NCBI GenBank assembly: GCA_036274675.1
Contig: DASUFE010000122.1
Coordinates: 62,001 to 126,000 of the forward strand
Length of the DNA stretch: 64,000 nt
Direction: 5' to 3'
DNA from: DASUFE01 sp036274675
GTDB lineage: Bacteria > Pseudomonadota > Gammaproteobacteria > HTCC5015
The translations under genes were made by a program, and so were the position numbers. Below are positions 1-8,256 of this stretch, piece after piece. The notes below the pieces were generated by a model. The model did not search any database. It was given only the letters and a program-made list of their open reading frames with translations, and was not told the origin of the DNA. The stretch's first letter is position 1. Each line of letters begins with the position of its first letter.

Positions 1-161
1 CCGCCTTCCTCGATATACTCGCGTTCGATGACCATGAGCGGCGGGAAATCGGATTGGGTGGGCGGGGTGAGCGTCTCCGCACCGCTGATCATTTCCTTCG
101 AATGGATCGGTGACATGTCGATACCGGTGCGGTTTCGTCCCAGTTTGTTGGTCTTTTCCAT
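1..161 (-). CDS. Partial protein of unknown function, N-terminal part
   Basis: Only the first 53 codons are inside the window; the gene runs off the left edge. The ATG at 161 follows an AAGGAGA ribosome-binding site. The visible protein begins MEKTNKLGRNRTGIDMSP and is polar, with no signal peptide or membrane segment. It lies 30 nt downstream of the ferritin-like gene on the same strand, so the two are probably one transcript. I do not recognise a catalytic motif. A second ferritin-like partner is a guess from context only. Confidence 0.6.
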   Translation of the reverse strand, partial: MEKTNKLGRNRTGIDMSPIHSKEMISGAETLTPPTQSDFPPLMVIEREYIEEG

Positions 162-191
162 GGTGGTCTCCTTGCAATCTGTTGAGTATCG

Positions 192-1355
192 TCAGGCGGC
201 GCGTTTGTTCAGTTCGGTGCCGGGCCGCCACTTGTAATCCAGGGCGACTGCTTCAGAGGGCGAGCCCTGCGAGTTCATTTGCCGCCGGTAGTCCTGGGAA
301 ACCGGGCTTTCGATTTCCTTGCCGACGAAACTGGTCCCGTCCTTGCGCAGGCCGGCCTCCTGCTGGAGGGTCCGGCGCACGAATTCGCGCTGGCTCTGGT
401 AGGCGATCGGATCGGGCAGGCGGTCCGGCAGGATCTCCGCCGGGTCCCGGTTTTCGTATTTCTTGAAGAGGTTGATCACGAAGTTCAGGTGCCCCAGTTC
501 GTAATCCAGAAAGCGTTCCCAAAGCGCTTTGACGCGCGGGTTGGTTTCCGATTCTACGCAGCTGTAATAGTTATAGACCTCGTTGGCTTCCAGCAGCAGC
601 CACTTTTCGAGCAAGGTTTCGCCGGGGTCGAGCAGTGAGCCGTATTGAGTGACGTGCTGCTCCTCTATCGAGGCGATTTCCGCGTACAGTTGGCGCGCCA
701 GCGGATCGGCGAAGCTTGGCCCGATGTTCATGTAGTAGTCCCGGGTCTGATACTCGCCCGCCACCAGCGTGAGCGCATTGAACTTGCTGATGGGGCTGGC
801 CAGCACGCGGTCATAATGATTGACGAGGTCGTCCGCCGGCGCGCGGTGCTCCTCGACGGTGGGACGGCCAGGAATGATGTCGGTGTAGGACTGCAGGATG
901 TTGTTGGCATCCTTGCCCTCAACGCGGTCCAGCAGGGCCGAGTAGCGGTACATATGATCGAAGTCCTCCAGCAGGCCGTAGCGGTATACCTGCGCCAGAT
1001 AGGGGTCCGGCTCCTGCTGGGCGATGGCGGCGGTAACTTCGATGGCCACCTGTTCGTAGGCGATCGTCGTCTCAAGCGGCGAATGGTCGGGAGAAAGCAG
1101 CCAGTTGATCAGGGTCTGTTGATGGTGTTCGATACGCCGCACCATTGCCAGGTGGTCGCGCAGTTCACCGTTCATCCACGCGCAGGCGTGCTGAAAGCGG
1201 TTGGATTGCTGCTCGATGCCGTTCATAAGGACTATCCTAACCCGGGTAAACGCATCGTCATCCAGCTTGCTGATAGGGCGTTGCACCAGTTCCTTCCATG
1301 TGAAGGTCTGCTTGCTCAGGGGCGTGCCCTTCGCGTCAAAAAGTTTTACCGTCAT
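192..1355 (-). CDS. Ferritin-like (putative diiron) helical protein
   Basis: Predicted soluble, almost entirely helical protein of 387 residues. Paired Glu/His motifs recur at intervals (LLEDFDHMYRY, SIEEQHVTQY, FLDYELGHL). Such E..H pairs ligate iron in ferritin-like four-helix bundles, so a diiron site is plausible; the substrate or role is unknown. The ATG at 1355 is chosen because AAGGAG lies 7 nt upstream. A longer reading from 1421 has no ribosome site. No signal peptide. It is probably co-transcribed with the truncated gene at the window edge. Confidence 0.7.
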   Translation of the reverse strand: MTVKLFDAKGTPLSKQTFTWKELVQRPISKLDDDAFTRVRIVLMNGIEQQSNRFQHACAWMNGELRDHLAMVRRIEHHQQTLINWLLSPDHSPLETTIAYEQVAIEVTAAIAQQEPDPYLAQVYRYGLLEDFDHMYRYSALLDRVEGKDANNILQSYTDIIPGRPTVEEHRAPADDLVNHYDRVLASPISKFNALTLVAGEYQTRDYYMNIGPSFADPLARQLYAEIASIEEQHVTQYGSLLDPGETLLEKWLLLEANEVYNYYSCVESETNPRVKALWERFLDYELGHLNFVINLFKKYENRDPAEILPDRLPDPIAYQSQREFVRRTLQQEAGLRKDGTSFVGKEIESPVSQDYRRQMNSQGSPSEAVALDYKWRPGTELNKRAA

Positions 1356-2071
1356 GATTTGCTCCTTATTGGAATTGGGTTTGGTTTTGGGCAGCGCCGC
1401 AGCAATGACTAATGCATGCATGCAAGCCGCATACCGGTGGAACCCAAAAAAGAGTCCTGTGAAACCGGAAGGAAAAAGCGATCAGACGGTACAGCAGGGG
1501 CAGAGGGAGCAGGAAACTGCGCCGGCCGTAACAGGGTAGCCCTCGCCCTGCAACGCGCCTTACAAACCGAACTGTAAATCGTACATCCGGGCTTTTAATC
1601 TCGTTCTTGTGGGAAATTTCTGTATAGCCGATATTGCAACTGGAAAAAGCAGCCTTCCGCTTTGTGCAGCGGCCTCATCGTTCTCCATCCGTGGCATGTA
1701 GTATACGGTGGACGGGAGTCTTGGTGGTTGGGTTTCCAGACTTTGCGGGAAGGGCATTCACGAAGTGGCGCCGTCGTGAAGCATAAGAGGCTAAAGAAGA
1801 AATGAGTGGACTCGAAGCGGTCCGGCAAAAGAAAGGCCCTTACGAGGGAAACATAAGGGCCTTACAATCGTCCTTGATGTCGTTGAGCATCAGTTTCCGG
1901 CTTGAGGAGAGAGGTTCCTCGCCATGCCATGCGACTGTCGATGTTGTCGGAAACTGAGTCGGGCATTCGGGCCTTGCCTCTGAATGCCATTCCCTCGCGC
2001 TAAATTTAAGTTCAGGATTGCGCGGGGGTACATGAGGCAGCGGTCCCTGCCGCCCCATGCGTGTATGTTCC
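1356..2071. other. Gene-free stretch between ferritin-like and barrel genes
   Basis: About 700 nt without a convincing gene. Short open frames on the minus strand (around 1560-1830 and 1840-2058) lack ribosome sites and family features. The only clear structure is the stem-loop at 1833-1863. The right part presumably holds the end of the barrel-gene transcript and the left part the promoter of the ferritin-like gene; no confident promoter was identified. Confidence 0.5.
1833..1863 (-). terminator. Perfect 10-bp stem-loop, possible terminator
   Basis: Arms AAGGCCCTTA and TAAGGGCCTT pair perfectly around an 11-nt loop. Read on the minus strand the stem is followed by TTCTTTTGCC, a weak U-tract. 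It lies about 210 nt past the stop of the outer-membrane barrel gene, so it could end that transcript. Confidence 0.4.
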
Positions 2072-2596
2072 CTAGAACTCCATATTCAGACTGATCGAGG
2101 GCATGTCGATGTCGGCGTTGCCGAGCTCGTAATGCTCGAATTCCAGTTTGACTCCTACTCCCTCGTCGCCACCCACGCGCGCGCCGATACCGTAGAAAGT
2201 ATCGTTGCCGTCATCGCTGACATTCACGGTGTTGGCTATGGTGGCGTCCGCGTTCCAGTACAACTGGCCGGCTTTGGCATAGAGTCGGCTGTCACCGATG
2301 GGGAAGCCAAGCAGCGCGGCAATGGTCTCTCCATCCGCTTCCAGTTGCAGCGGTTCGTCCTTGATATCGCCGAATTCCACATGCGAGACCTCCAGGCTGA
2401 AAATATCGCCCAGGTCCAGGCCGCCGTATAGCTTCCATGCCGCGCGGTCGTCTTTCAGGTCGTTGTCTTCATCAAGAAAATCCTGGTCTTCGATGCGGAA
2501 ATAACCCAAACCTGCGCCCACGTACACGCCAGCAAACGACGGCAATGAACTGCACAGCAGAGTGAGGGTCGTGAGGCCTATAATCTTCTTGTTCAT
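2072..2596 (-). CDS. Small outer-membrane beta-barrel protein
   Basis: The 174-residue protein starts with a Sec signal peptide (about residues 1-22, cleavage after SFA). The rest is alternating amphipathic strands rich in Gly and aromatic residues, ending in Phe (SISLNMEF), as in outer-membrane barrels. The length fits an eight-stranded OmpA/OmpX-like or porin-family barrel. AAGGAG lies a few bases before the ATG. Its ligand or role cannot be told. It stands alone, between two long intergenic spaces. Confidence 0.75.
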   Translation of the reverse strand: MNKKIIGLTTLTLLCSSLPSFAGVYVGAGLGYFRIEDQDFLDEDNDLKDDRAAWKLYGGLDLGDIFSLEVSHVEFGDIKDEPLQLEADGETIAALLGFPIGDSRLYAKAGQLYWNADATIANTVNVSDDGNDTFYGIGARVGGDEGVGVKLEFEHYELGNADIDMPSISLNMEF

Positions 2597-2760
2597 TCCA
2601 TTCTCCTTGGCCAGTAGCGCTGGCTCCGATAAATCCTGTCGCTGGCGTCATGGAACACGGGACAGTGGATTTCACACCTGCCTGCTGCGTCAGTGGTCTT
2701 TAGTTCCACTTGGATCAGAAGTGATTCCGCTGCCCCGGTCCAATCGGTACCCTCGATTAC

Positions 2761-3162
2761 TTATTGAACCGAGGTGGAATCCTGCGACAGAGCATCTTCA
2801 TATTCGCTCTGGCTCAGCTGGCCATCCTTGTTTTCATCGGCACGGTCGAAAACCCGCGACAGGCTCTGCTGGCTGGCGGCTTCGCGACGGCTGATTTCGC
2901 CGCTGCTATCCTTATCCAGGCTGGTGAAACCCTGCGGAGAGGTGCTGCTGCCGGGGCTGCTCTGGTTCTGGCCGGCCTGGGTGCTGCTTGACCCCATGGA
3001 GCCGGAACCCATGCTGGGGTGGGAGCTGCTGCTTCCGGAAGCGCTGCTGCTGTCACTGCCGGTGGCGCTGTTGCCGGTGCTGCTGCCGGTTGTGGTCTGC
3101 GCGAAGGCAACGCTGGAAATCAGAGCCAGGCTGCCAATCAACGTAGTAAGTTTCATCTTCAT
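2761..3162 (-). CDS. Periplasmic EF-hand protein with Ser/Gly-rich linker
   Basis: 133 residues. A Sec signal peptide (about 1-21, ending in AFA) is followed by about 50 residues of Ser, Gly and Thr low complexity, then two EF-hand loops: DKDSSGEISRRE and DENKDGQLSQSE. Both have acidic residues at positions 1, 3 and 12 and Gly at 6, so Ca2+ binding is likely. AGGAGAA precedes the ATG. The target is unknown. The low-complexity region suggests a flexible tether. No operon partner is evident. Confidence 0.75.
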   Translation of the reverse strand: MKMKLTTLIGSLALISSVAFAQTTTGSSTGNSATGSDSSSASGSSSSHPSMGSGSMGSSSTQAGQNQSSPGSSTSPQGFTSLDKDSSGEISRREAASQQSLSRVFDRADENKDGQLSQSEYEDALSQDSTSVQ

Positions 3163-3359
3163 ATCGGGTTCTCCTGTATATGTGTTGGTTGTTTATGCAA
3201 CCGGATTTGTCTATTCACCCGTTCATATATCAAGAGCCGTGCCAGCGGGTTCAAAGTGAATAAAAACAAGGGATTGCCAGAAAACCGGGCGGGCGGTGAG
3301 TTACGTGAAGTGTCGTCATACGGCAACGCGCCGCGGGCCTCTGAAGCAAGAGGTTGTTT

Positions 3360-4736
3360 CTAAAGGCTTCTGCTGTCGCCGGAATGCGACAAAGAGGGCT
3401 GGGAACGCTTGAAGCGCTCCGCCTCGAGCCCGTACTTGCGCAATAATTTATAAAAATCCGTGCGGTTGCGTTGCGCCAGGCGCGCCGCCTGGGTGACGTT
3501 GCCGCCGGTGAATTGCAGCAGTTGAGCAAGGTAATTGCGGGTAAATTCGTCGCGCGCTTCGTTGAAAGACGGCAGTGTGTCGGGCTTCGAGCCCAGGGCT
3601 TTCTCCACGGACGCGGCGCTGATGACGGCGCCGGGCGAGAGCGCGAAATTCTGTTCGACCACGTTCAACAGCTGGCGCACGTTGCCGGGCCAGTCCGCCC
3701 GCACCAGCAGTTCCATCGCTTCCGGCGCGTAGACCTTGCGGACTCCATGGCGCCCGGCCAGGTTGCTCAACATGTGCTGCGCCAGCAGCGGTACGTCCTC
3801 GCGCCGCTCGCCCAGCGGCGGGACCTGCAGGGTGACGACGTTGATGCGGTAAAAAAGATCCTCGCGGAATCTGGCGGCGGCGATCGCCGCCTCGAGATTG
3901 GCATGTGTCGCGGACAGCAGACGCACATCGATATCGATGTCAGCCAGCTTGCCGAGCGGGCGCACCTTGCGTTCCTGCAGCACGCGCAGCAGTTTGGCCT
4001 GCAGGTGCAGCGGCATGTCGCCGATTTCGTCGAGGAAGAGGGTGCCCCCGTGCGCGGCCTGCAACAGGCCCGAGTGGCTGCGATTTGCGCCGGTGAAGGC
4101 GCCGCGTTCGTAGCCGAAAAGTTCGGCTTCCATCAGGTTTTCGGGAACGGCCGCGCAGTTGAGCGCGATAAAGGGCTTCTGCGCCCGATTGCTGGCCTGA
4201 TGGATCGCCCTCGCGATCAATTCCTTGCCGGTGCCGCTGGCGCCGTTGATGAGAACACTGCTGTCTGTTTTTGCCACAAGCCGGACCTGCGCCAGCAGAT
4301 CGAACATCCGCGTACTGCGCGTCACGATGCCGCCCTGCCAGTCCTCGCTCTCGATAATAGCGCCGCTCGCCTCGATGGCGCGGGCCACCTGCAGCAGCAG
4401 CTCATCCTTGTTCACCGGTTTGGTCAGAAACGCGAAGGCGCCGTTGCGCGTTGCCTCGACTGCCTCGGGGATCGTGCCGTGCGCGGTTAGGATGATGACG
4501 GGCAGGCCCGGGCACTTCTTGTGCAGGTCGTGCAATAGCGCCATGCCGTCCATCTTGTCCATTCTGAGGTCGGTTATTACCGCGGAGGGCCGTTCATTAC
4601 TGAGACAGGCCAGTGCGCCGAGCGCGCTGTCCGCTGTTTCGACCCGATAACCGGCCGAGCCGAGACGTAACGCCAGCAGCTTCAGTAAATCCGGGTCGTC
4701 ATCCACCAGCAGGATTTTATGCGTGTTTTTTTTCAC
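3360..4736 (-). CDS. glrR: Sigma-54-dependent response regulator, GlrR (QseF)-like
   Basis: NtrC-type activator of 458 residues. The receiver domain (about 5-120) has the acidic pocket D12/D13 and phospho-acceptor D56. The AAA+ domain (about 140-370) has Walker A GASGTGKE (165-172), the sigma-54 contact loop GAFTGA (212-217) and Walker B LFLDEIGD (233-240). A Fis-type helix-turn-helix lies near 410-445. The start is GTG at 4736, overlapping the stop of the lipoprotein gene by GTGA, so translation is coupled. The order kinase, lipoprotein, regulator matches the enterobacterial GlrK-QseG-GlrR operon. Its target promoters are unknown here. Confidence 0.88.
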   Translation of the reverse strand: MKKNTHKILLVDDDPDLLKLLALRLGSAGYRVETADSALGALACLSNERPSAVITDLRMDKMDGMALLHDLHKKCPGLPVIILTAHGTIPEAVEATRNGAFAFLTKPVNKDELLLQVARAIEASGAIIESEDWQGGIVTRSTRMFDLLAQVRLVAKTDSSVLINGASGTGKELIARAIHQASNRAQKPFIALNCAAVPENLMEAELFGYERGAFTGANRSHSGLLQAAHGGTLFLDEIGDMPLHLQAKLLRVLQERKVRPLGKLADIDIDVRLLSATHANLEAAIAAARFREDLFYRINVVTLQVPPLGERREDVPLLAQHMLSNLAGRHGVRKVYAPEAMELLVRADWPGNVRQLLNVVEQNFALSPGAVISAASVEKALGSKPDTLPSFNEARDEFTRNYLAQLLQFTGGNVTQAARLAQRNRTDFYKLLRKYGLEAERFKRSQPSLSHSGDSRSL

Positions 4737-5266
4737 GGGCCGGCCTCCGCGCGCGGCGACGTTTCGACCGTGCGTTCGATGGTCGTCAGCGCCTCCAGCT
4801 TGTTGCGCGCCTCCTCCAGTTCGCTTGTCAGCATGCGATCATGATTCGCGGCCTGCAGCTGCTGCTCGATGATCAGCAGATAGACGCGGGCCAGGCTGGC
4901 CACCGCCGGCTCCAGTTCGTAGTGCTGCTCCAGCGCGGTCTGCAGCATCTGCCGGGCGGCCTCCGGATTATGGCCCGGATGGCCGGGCCAGGCTTTCAGC
5001 AGCGCCAGTTGTACACGATTCGATGCGGACGGATCCAATACCGCTCTCGTGGATACGCTTTCATACAGGGCTTCCTGGTGGGCGGCGTCCGTGTTGCTGA
5101 ACTGATACAGCATGTCGAGGTAGTCGCTGACGGCTGTCTTGTCCGCCGCTGGAGCGGAAATCTCGTGATGCACCGCCGGCTGCATGCAGCCGGCCTGCAG
5201 CAGGATAAGCAGGGCTACGAGCCGATCGGCGGTACGCCACCGACGACGGTGCTGCGGATTCTGCAA
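4733..5266 (-). CDS. qseG: QseG-like lipoprotein between kinase and regulator
   Basis: A lipoprotein signal ends in lipobox LQAGC, followed by about 150 helical residues with heptad-like Leu/Glu spacing near the C-terminus. In Enterobacteria, QseG is an outer-membrane lipoprotein that contacts the GlrK/QseE sensor; position and topology suggest the same here, though sequence similarity is weak. No ATG lies close to the signal peptide. I place the start at TTG 5266, just after the kinase gene; the open frame continues upstream inside that gene. The start is therefore uncertain. Confidence 0.65.
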   Translation of the reverse strand: MQNPQHRRRWRTADRLVALLILLQAGCMQPAVHHEISAPAADKTAVSDYLDMLYQFSNTDAAHQEALYESVSTRAVLDPSASNRVQLALLKAWPGHPGHNPEAARQMLQTALEQHYELEPAVASLARVYLLIIEQQLQAANHDRMLTSELEEARNKLEALTTIERTVETSPRAEAGP

Positions 5267-5294
5267 AGATCCATTCCCGTCGCCTGGCGGCCCG

Positions 5295-6746
5295 CTACAC
5301 GGCCTGTTGCAACGGCAGTTGTATGACAAAATGGGCTCCTTTACTTTCTTTAGTGTCGACGATTCTGATTTCGCCATTGTGGGCGAGTACGCATTCGCGT
5401 ACCACGGCAAGGCCGATGCCGGTGCCTTTGACGGGACCATGGCCGGCCTGCCGGCCCTGATAGAATGCCTTGAATACGTGTTCGCGCTCGTCTTGCGGAA
5501 TGCCGGGGCCTTCGTCGGAGACGTGGATGCGTATCCGGTCGCCGTTCTGTTCCGCGTTCAAATGGATCGTCGACCCGGCCGGCGAGAATTTGACGGCGTT
5601 CGATATGAGGTTATCCAGAATTATTTCGAGCTTGCCGCAATCCGCCTGCAGCTTCAGTTCGGGTATACGCATGTCGATTTTGAGATCACGGCGCTGTATT
5701 GAAAGCTTGTGTTGCTTGAGGACCCGTTTCGCCAGCTCGCGCAACTTGCAGGGTGTGTATTGAAGACGCGTTTTCATGTCCTGCCATGCACTGAAGTGCA
5801 GCAGGTTCTCGATGGTTTTCTGGAGGAGAATGCTGTTCTTTTGCAGGATCTCGACAACCTCGTACTGGCTCTTCCCGAGCTGCCCCACGCTGCCGTCTTT
5901 CAACAGCTCCGCCCCTTCGCGTATATTGGCCAGCGGGGTTTTCAGTTCATGAGACACATGGCTCAGAAATTTGTTCTTTTCCTGCTCAAGTTCGTGCAGG
6001 CGCCTGCGCAACCAGTCGAGCTGTTGGCCGAGCGCCTCCAGGTCGAGCGGGCCGCGTACCGAGATTGGGCGGCTCATGTCGCCCCTGCCGAGCTGCAGAA
6101 TCGCGTTACCCAGGCGTCGCACCGGCTTGGAGATGAGAATGGCAAACAAAGTCGCCAGCATCAGAGCGAGCGCGGTCAGTGCGGCTCCCTGCCAGTAAAG
6201 CGATTTCTGTATATATTTGGATTGGGTTTGCAGGTTCGCCAGCGTGACGTCGATGCTGAGATCGATGGTATTCGTCAGGACATAGGCGTCTGTGCTGAGC
6301 CAGGCGAATTCTTCCAGCGCATCGGCGATTGCCGGGCTGTCGAAGGGGTTCTGTTGCAATGTCTGCAGTAACTGCTGTGCGCGGTTCTTGATAGAGCCGA
6401 TTTCAGGGCCCGGTTCGGTGAGAATGCTCTCAAGTTCGGACAAGGTCTGTAAGAGTCTTTCGTGTCGCGTCTGATATAGTCCCAGCAGTTCGGGATCGCC
6501 CAATACGTGGTATTGCCGCGCGTTGCGTTCCAGCGAGGTGATATGTTCCAGCAGAATCTGGTTGTTGCGGGTGGCGCCCACGCTGTCGGCGATGATCGCG
6601 CCGCTCTTGAGCGCCAGCCGGTCGACGTAGCTTTTGGTGAGTGCGATGGCCAGAATCAGCGGCAGGGACACCAGTGCGAAACCCGCCAGAATCAGCATGT
6701 TCAGTGAGCGGAGCCTGGGCAGTAGCATGCCCCATTCTAGGCGCAT
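5295..6746 (-). CDS. glrK: Sensor histidine kinase, GlrK (QseE)-like
   Basis: 483-residue membrane kinase. It has TM1 about 15-36, a periplasmic helical sensor of about 150 residues, TM2 about 186-206, then HAMP. The HisKA motif SHVSHELKTP contains phospho-acceptor H266, and a HATPase domain carries an N-box (DNLISNAVKFS), DEGPGIP and GTGIGLA. GAGAGG lies 9 nt upstream of the ATG. First gene of the operon with the QseG-like lipoprotein and the sigma-54 activator, which it presumably phosphorylates. No sigma-54 promoter or GlmY-like RNA was recognised upstream, unlike the enterobacterial locus. Confidence 0.88.
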   Translation of the reverse strand: MRLEWGMLLPRLRSLNMLILAGFALVSLPLILAIALTKSYVDRLALKSGAIIADSVGATRNNQILLEHITSLERNARQYHVLGDPELLGLYQTRHERLLQTLSELESILTEPGPEIGSIKNRAQQLLQTLQQNPFDSPAIADALEEFAWLSTDAYVLTNTIDLSIDVTLANLQTQSKYIQKSLYWQGAALTALALMLATLFAILISKPVRRLGNAILQLGRGDMSRPISVRGPLDLEALGQQLDWLRRRLHELEQEKNKFLSHVSHELKTPLANIREGAELLKDGSVGQLGKSQYEVVEILQKNSILLQKTIENLLHFSAWQDMKTRLQYTPCKLRELAKRVLKQHKLSIQRRDLKIDMRIPELKLQADCGKLEIILDNLISNAVKFSPAGSTIHLNAEQNGDRIRIHVSDEGPGIPQDEREHVFKAFYQGRQAGHGPVKGTGIGLAVVRECVLAHNGEIRIVDTKESKGAHFVIQLPLQQAV

Positions 6747-6932
6747 GTATTAAAGCCTCTCCGTGCGCAGAGCCACAAAAGCGCCAGGAGCGCTTTTGGT
6801 CAGGGCCGCTGGGCGGAGCCCTGCGTAGGAATGGTTTGCCCCGGAGAATTGCTCATCTGGATTTACCGCGTGCTCCGCACACGGGGGCGAGTATCAGGAC
6901 GATACGAGCACAAAGCACCGGAAGCGCTTTAA

Positions 6933-6954
6933 TGAGCCACGTCCTTGTGGCTCA
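6933..6954 (-). terminator. Stem-loop after the TPR lipoprotein gene
   Basis: TGAGCCAC and GTGGCTCA pair perfectly around a 6-nt loop, 28 nt past the TPR lipoprotein stop. On the minus strand it is followed by TTAAAG, a weak U-tract. A second hairpin (CAAAAGCGC / GCGCTTTTG, 6776-6798) lies further on. Together they may separate this gene from glrK. Confidence 0.4.
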
Positions 6955-6981
6955 CCTGATGATCCGGACAATTTGGACCGC

Positions 6982-8160
6982 TTAAGTCTTTCCCCTATCG
7001 CCGACGCCCAGCTCCGCCGCCACTGACATGAGTTGAGGCGTGCGCCAGGGGGTTTGCATGATTTCACCGATCAGAGCCCGGGCCTGCGCCGGTTTTCCGA
7101 GTTTGAGATAAGCTCTGGCCAGCAGCAGCTTCGCTTCGGAGTTCGGGCGCACCGCATGATTACGTTCGGCGTATTCCTGGAGGCGCGGATCGATATCCTG
7201 TTTTTGCAGCAGAGATTCGATGAGGTGGCCCGAAGCGGCTTCCGGGTAGAGGGCAAGCTGGCGTCCGAACAGGATGTCCGCCTCGCGGTACAACCTGGCG
7301 GCCGCTGCCGGGGCTTCGGCCGCGAGCATATTTGCCAGCGCCGTGACGTATTCGGGTTTGTGTGTGCGTTCAATGATTTTTTTGTACAACGCGACTGATG
7401 CGGGAATATCTCCCGTCAGACGCAGCGCTTCGGCGATGTGTTCCTCGATCAGCCAGTAGCCGGACCAGGCGCGGTCGGCGATCCGGTAATGTTCCAGCGC
7501 CTGTTCATAATGCCCGTATTCAAGTGCGACCAGGCCGCGTTGCAGTTCCAGCCAGGCGTAAGAACGCATATCCTTGGCCGGTATCATGTCCGCGGCCTGA
7601 CGGTACAGTTCGTCGGCCTCTTCCGGCTGGCCGGTTTTCAGCCGGTAATACGCCAGCCGCGCCAGCGCATCCCAAGTGCGTCTTTCATGGATCAGGTCTT
7701 CATACCCTTGCAGCGCCTCGGTATAGCGTCCCTGCTGCAGGGCAAGATCGGCGCGCAGAGCCTGCAGGCTCGTGCTGTCTGCGGCGTTGGGCATATGCGC
7801 CATAAGATCCTGCGTGCCCTGCAGGCGATGCAGTTTGAAGTCGAGGTACGCGCCGAAATAGTAAAGGTCGTCCGATGGGCCGTAGGTCCGCCGCGCGGCG
7901 GCGATGGCGTCCTCCACCGCCTTGAGGTCGTCATAATCGACGGTCAGGGACGCGTATTGGTAGCGATAATAGACCAGTTGCAGGGCATCGTCCTTGCTGG
8001 CGGGAGCGTCGAACTTTGCAATGGCCGTTTTTAACCGGGCCAGCTCTTTTGCATAGTCCGTGTCTTCATGCGGCGAGCATGCCGCAGTGCAGAGGCAAAG
8101 ACATGAAACCCAGATAATCGCAAGGCGAAGGCGCCAGGGCGTAGAGATTTTGATCGGCAT
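6982..8160 (-). CDS. Tetratricopeptide-repeat lipoprotein
   Basis: The 392-residue protein has a lipoprotein signal with lipobox CTAAC (Cys about 28), then helix pairs with TPR spacing through most of its length (examples: ALQQGRYTEALQGYEDL, ALEYGHYEQALEHYRIA). It is probably a periplasm-facing scaffold for another protein; the partner is unknown. AAAGGATT precedes the ATG. It is separated from the DUF4331 gene upstream by a strong terminator, so it is likely its own unit despite sharing the strand. Confidence 0.75.
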   Translation of the reverse strand: MPIKISTPWRLRLAIIWVSCLCLCTAACSPHEDTDYAKELARLKTAIAKFDAPASKDDALQLVYYRYQYASLTVDYDDLKAVEDAIAAARRTYGPSDDLYYFGAYLDFKLHRLQGTQDLMAHMPNAADSTSLQALRADLALQQGRYTEALQGYEDLIHERRTWDALARLAYYRLKTGQPEEADELYRQAADMIPAKDMRSYAWLELQRGLVALEYGHYEQALEHYRIADRAWSGYWLIEEHIAEALRLTGDIPASVALYKKIIERTHKPEYVTALANMLAAEAPAAAARLYREADILFGRQLALYPEAASGHLIESLLQKQDIDPRLQEYAERNHAVRPNSEAKLLLARAYLKLGKPAQARALIGEIMQTPWRTPQLMSVAAELGVGDRGKT

Positions 8161-8212
8161 TTTTTAATCCTTTGCGTCGGGCGACGGCTTGGTATTGCGT
8201 ATTCAGGGAAAC

Positions 8213-8247
8213 ATAAAAAGAAAGCCGCCCGGGGTTCGGGCGGCTTT
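8213..8247 (-). terminator. Rho-independent terminator of the DUF4331-GMC-cytochrome unit
   Basis: A G/C-rich hairpin (AAAGCCGCCCG / CGGGCGGCTTT) is followed on the minus strand by TTTCTTTTT. It lies 10 nt past the DUF4331 stop. Classic stem plus U-tract. Confidence 0.85.
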
Positions 8248-8256
8248 TGGATAAGA

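Noticed and set aside
1560..2058. Small minus-strand frames between the ferritin-like and barrel genes
   Set aside because: No ribosome sites, odd composition, no family resemblance.
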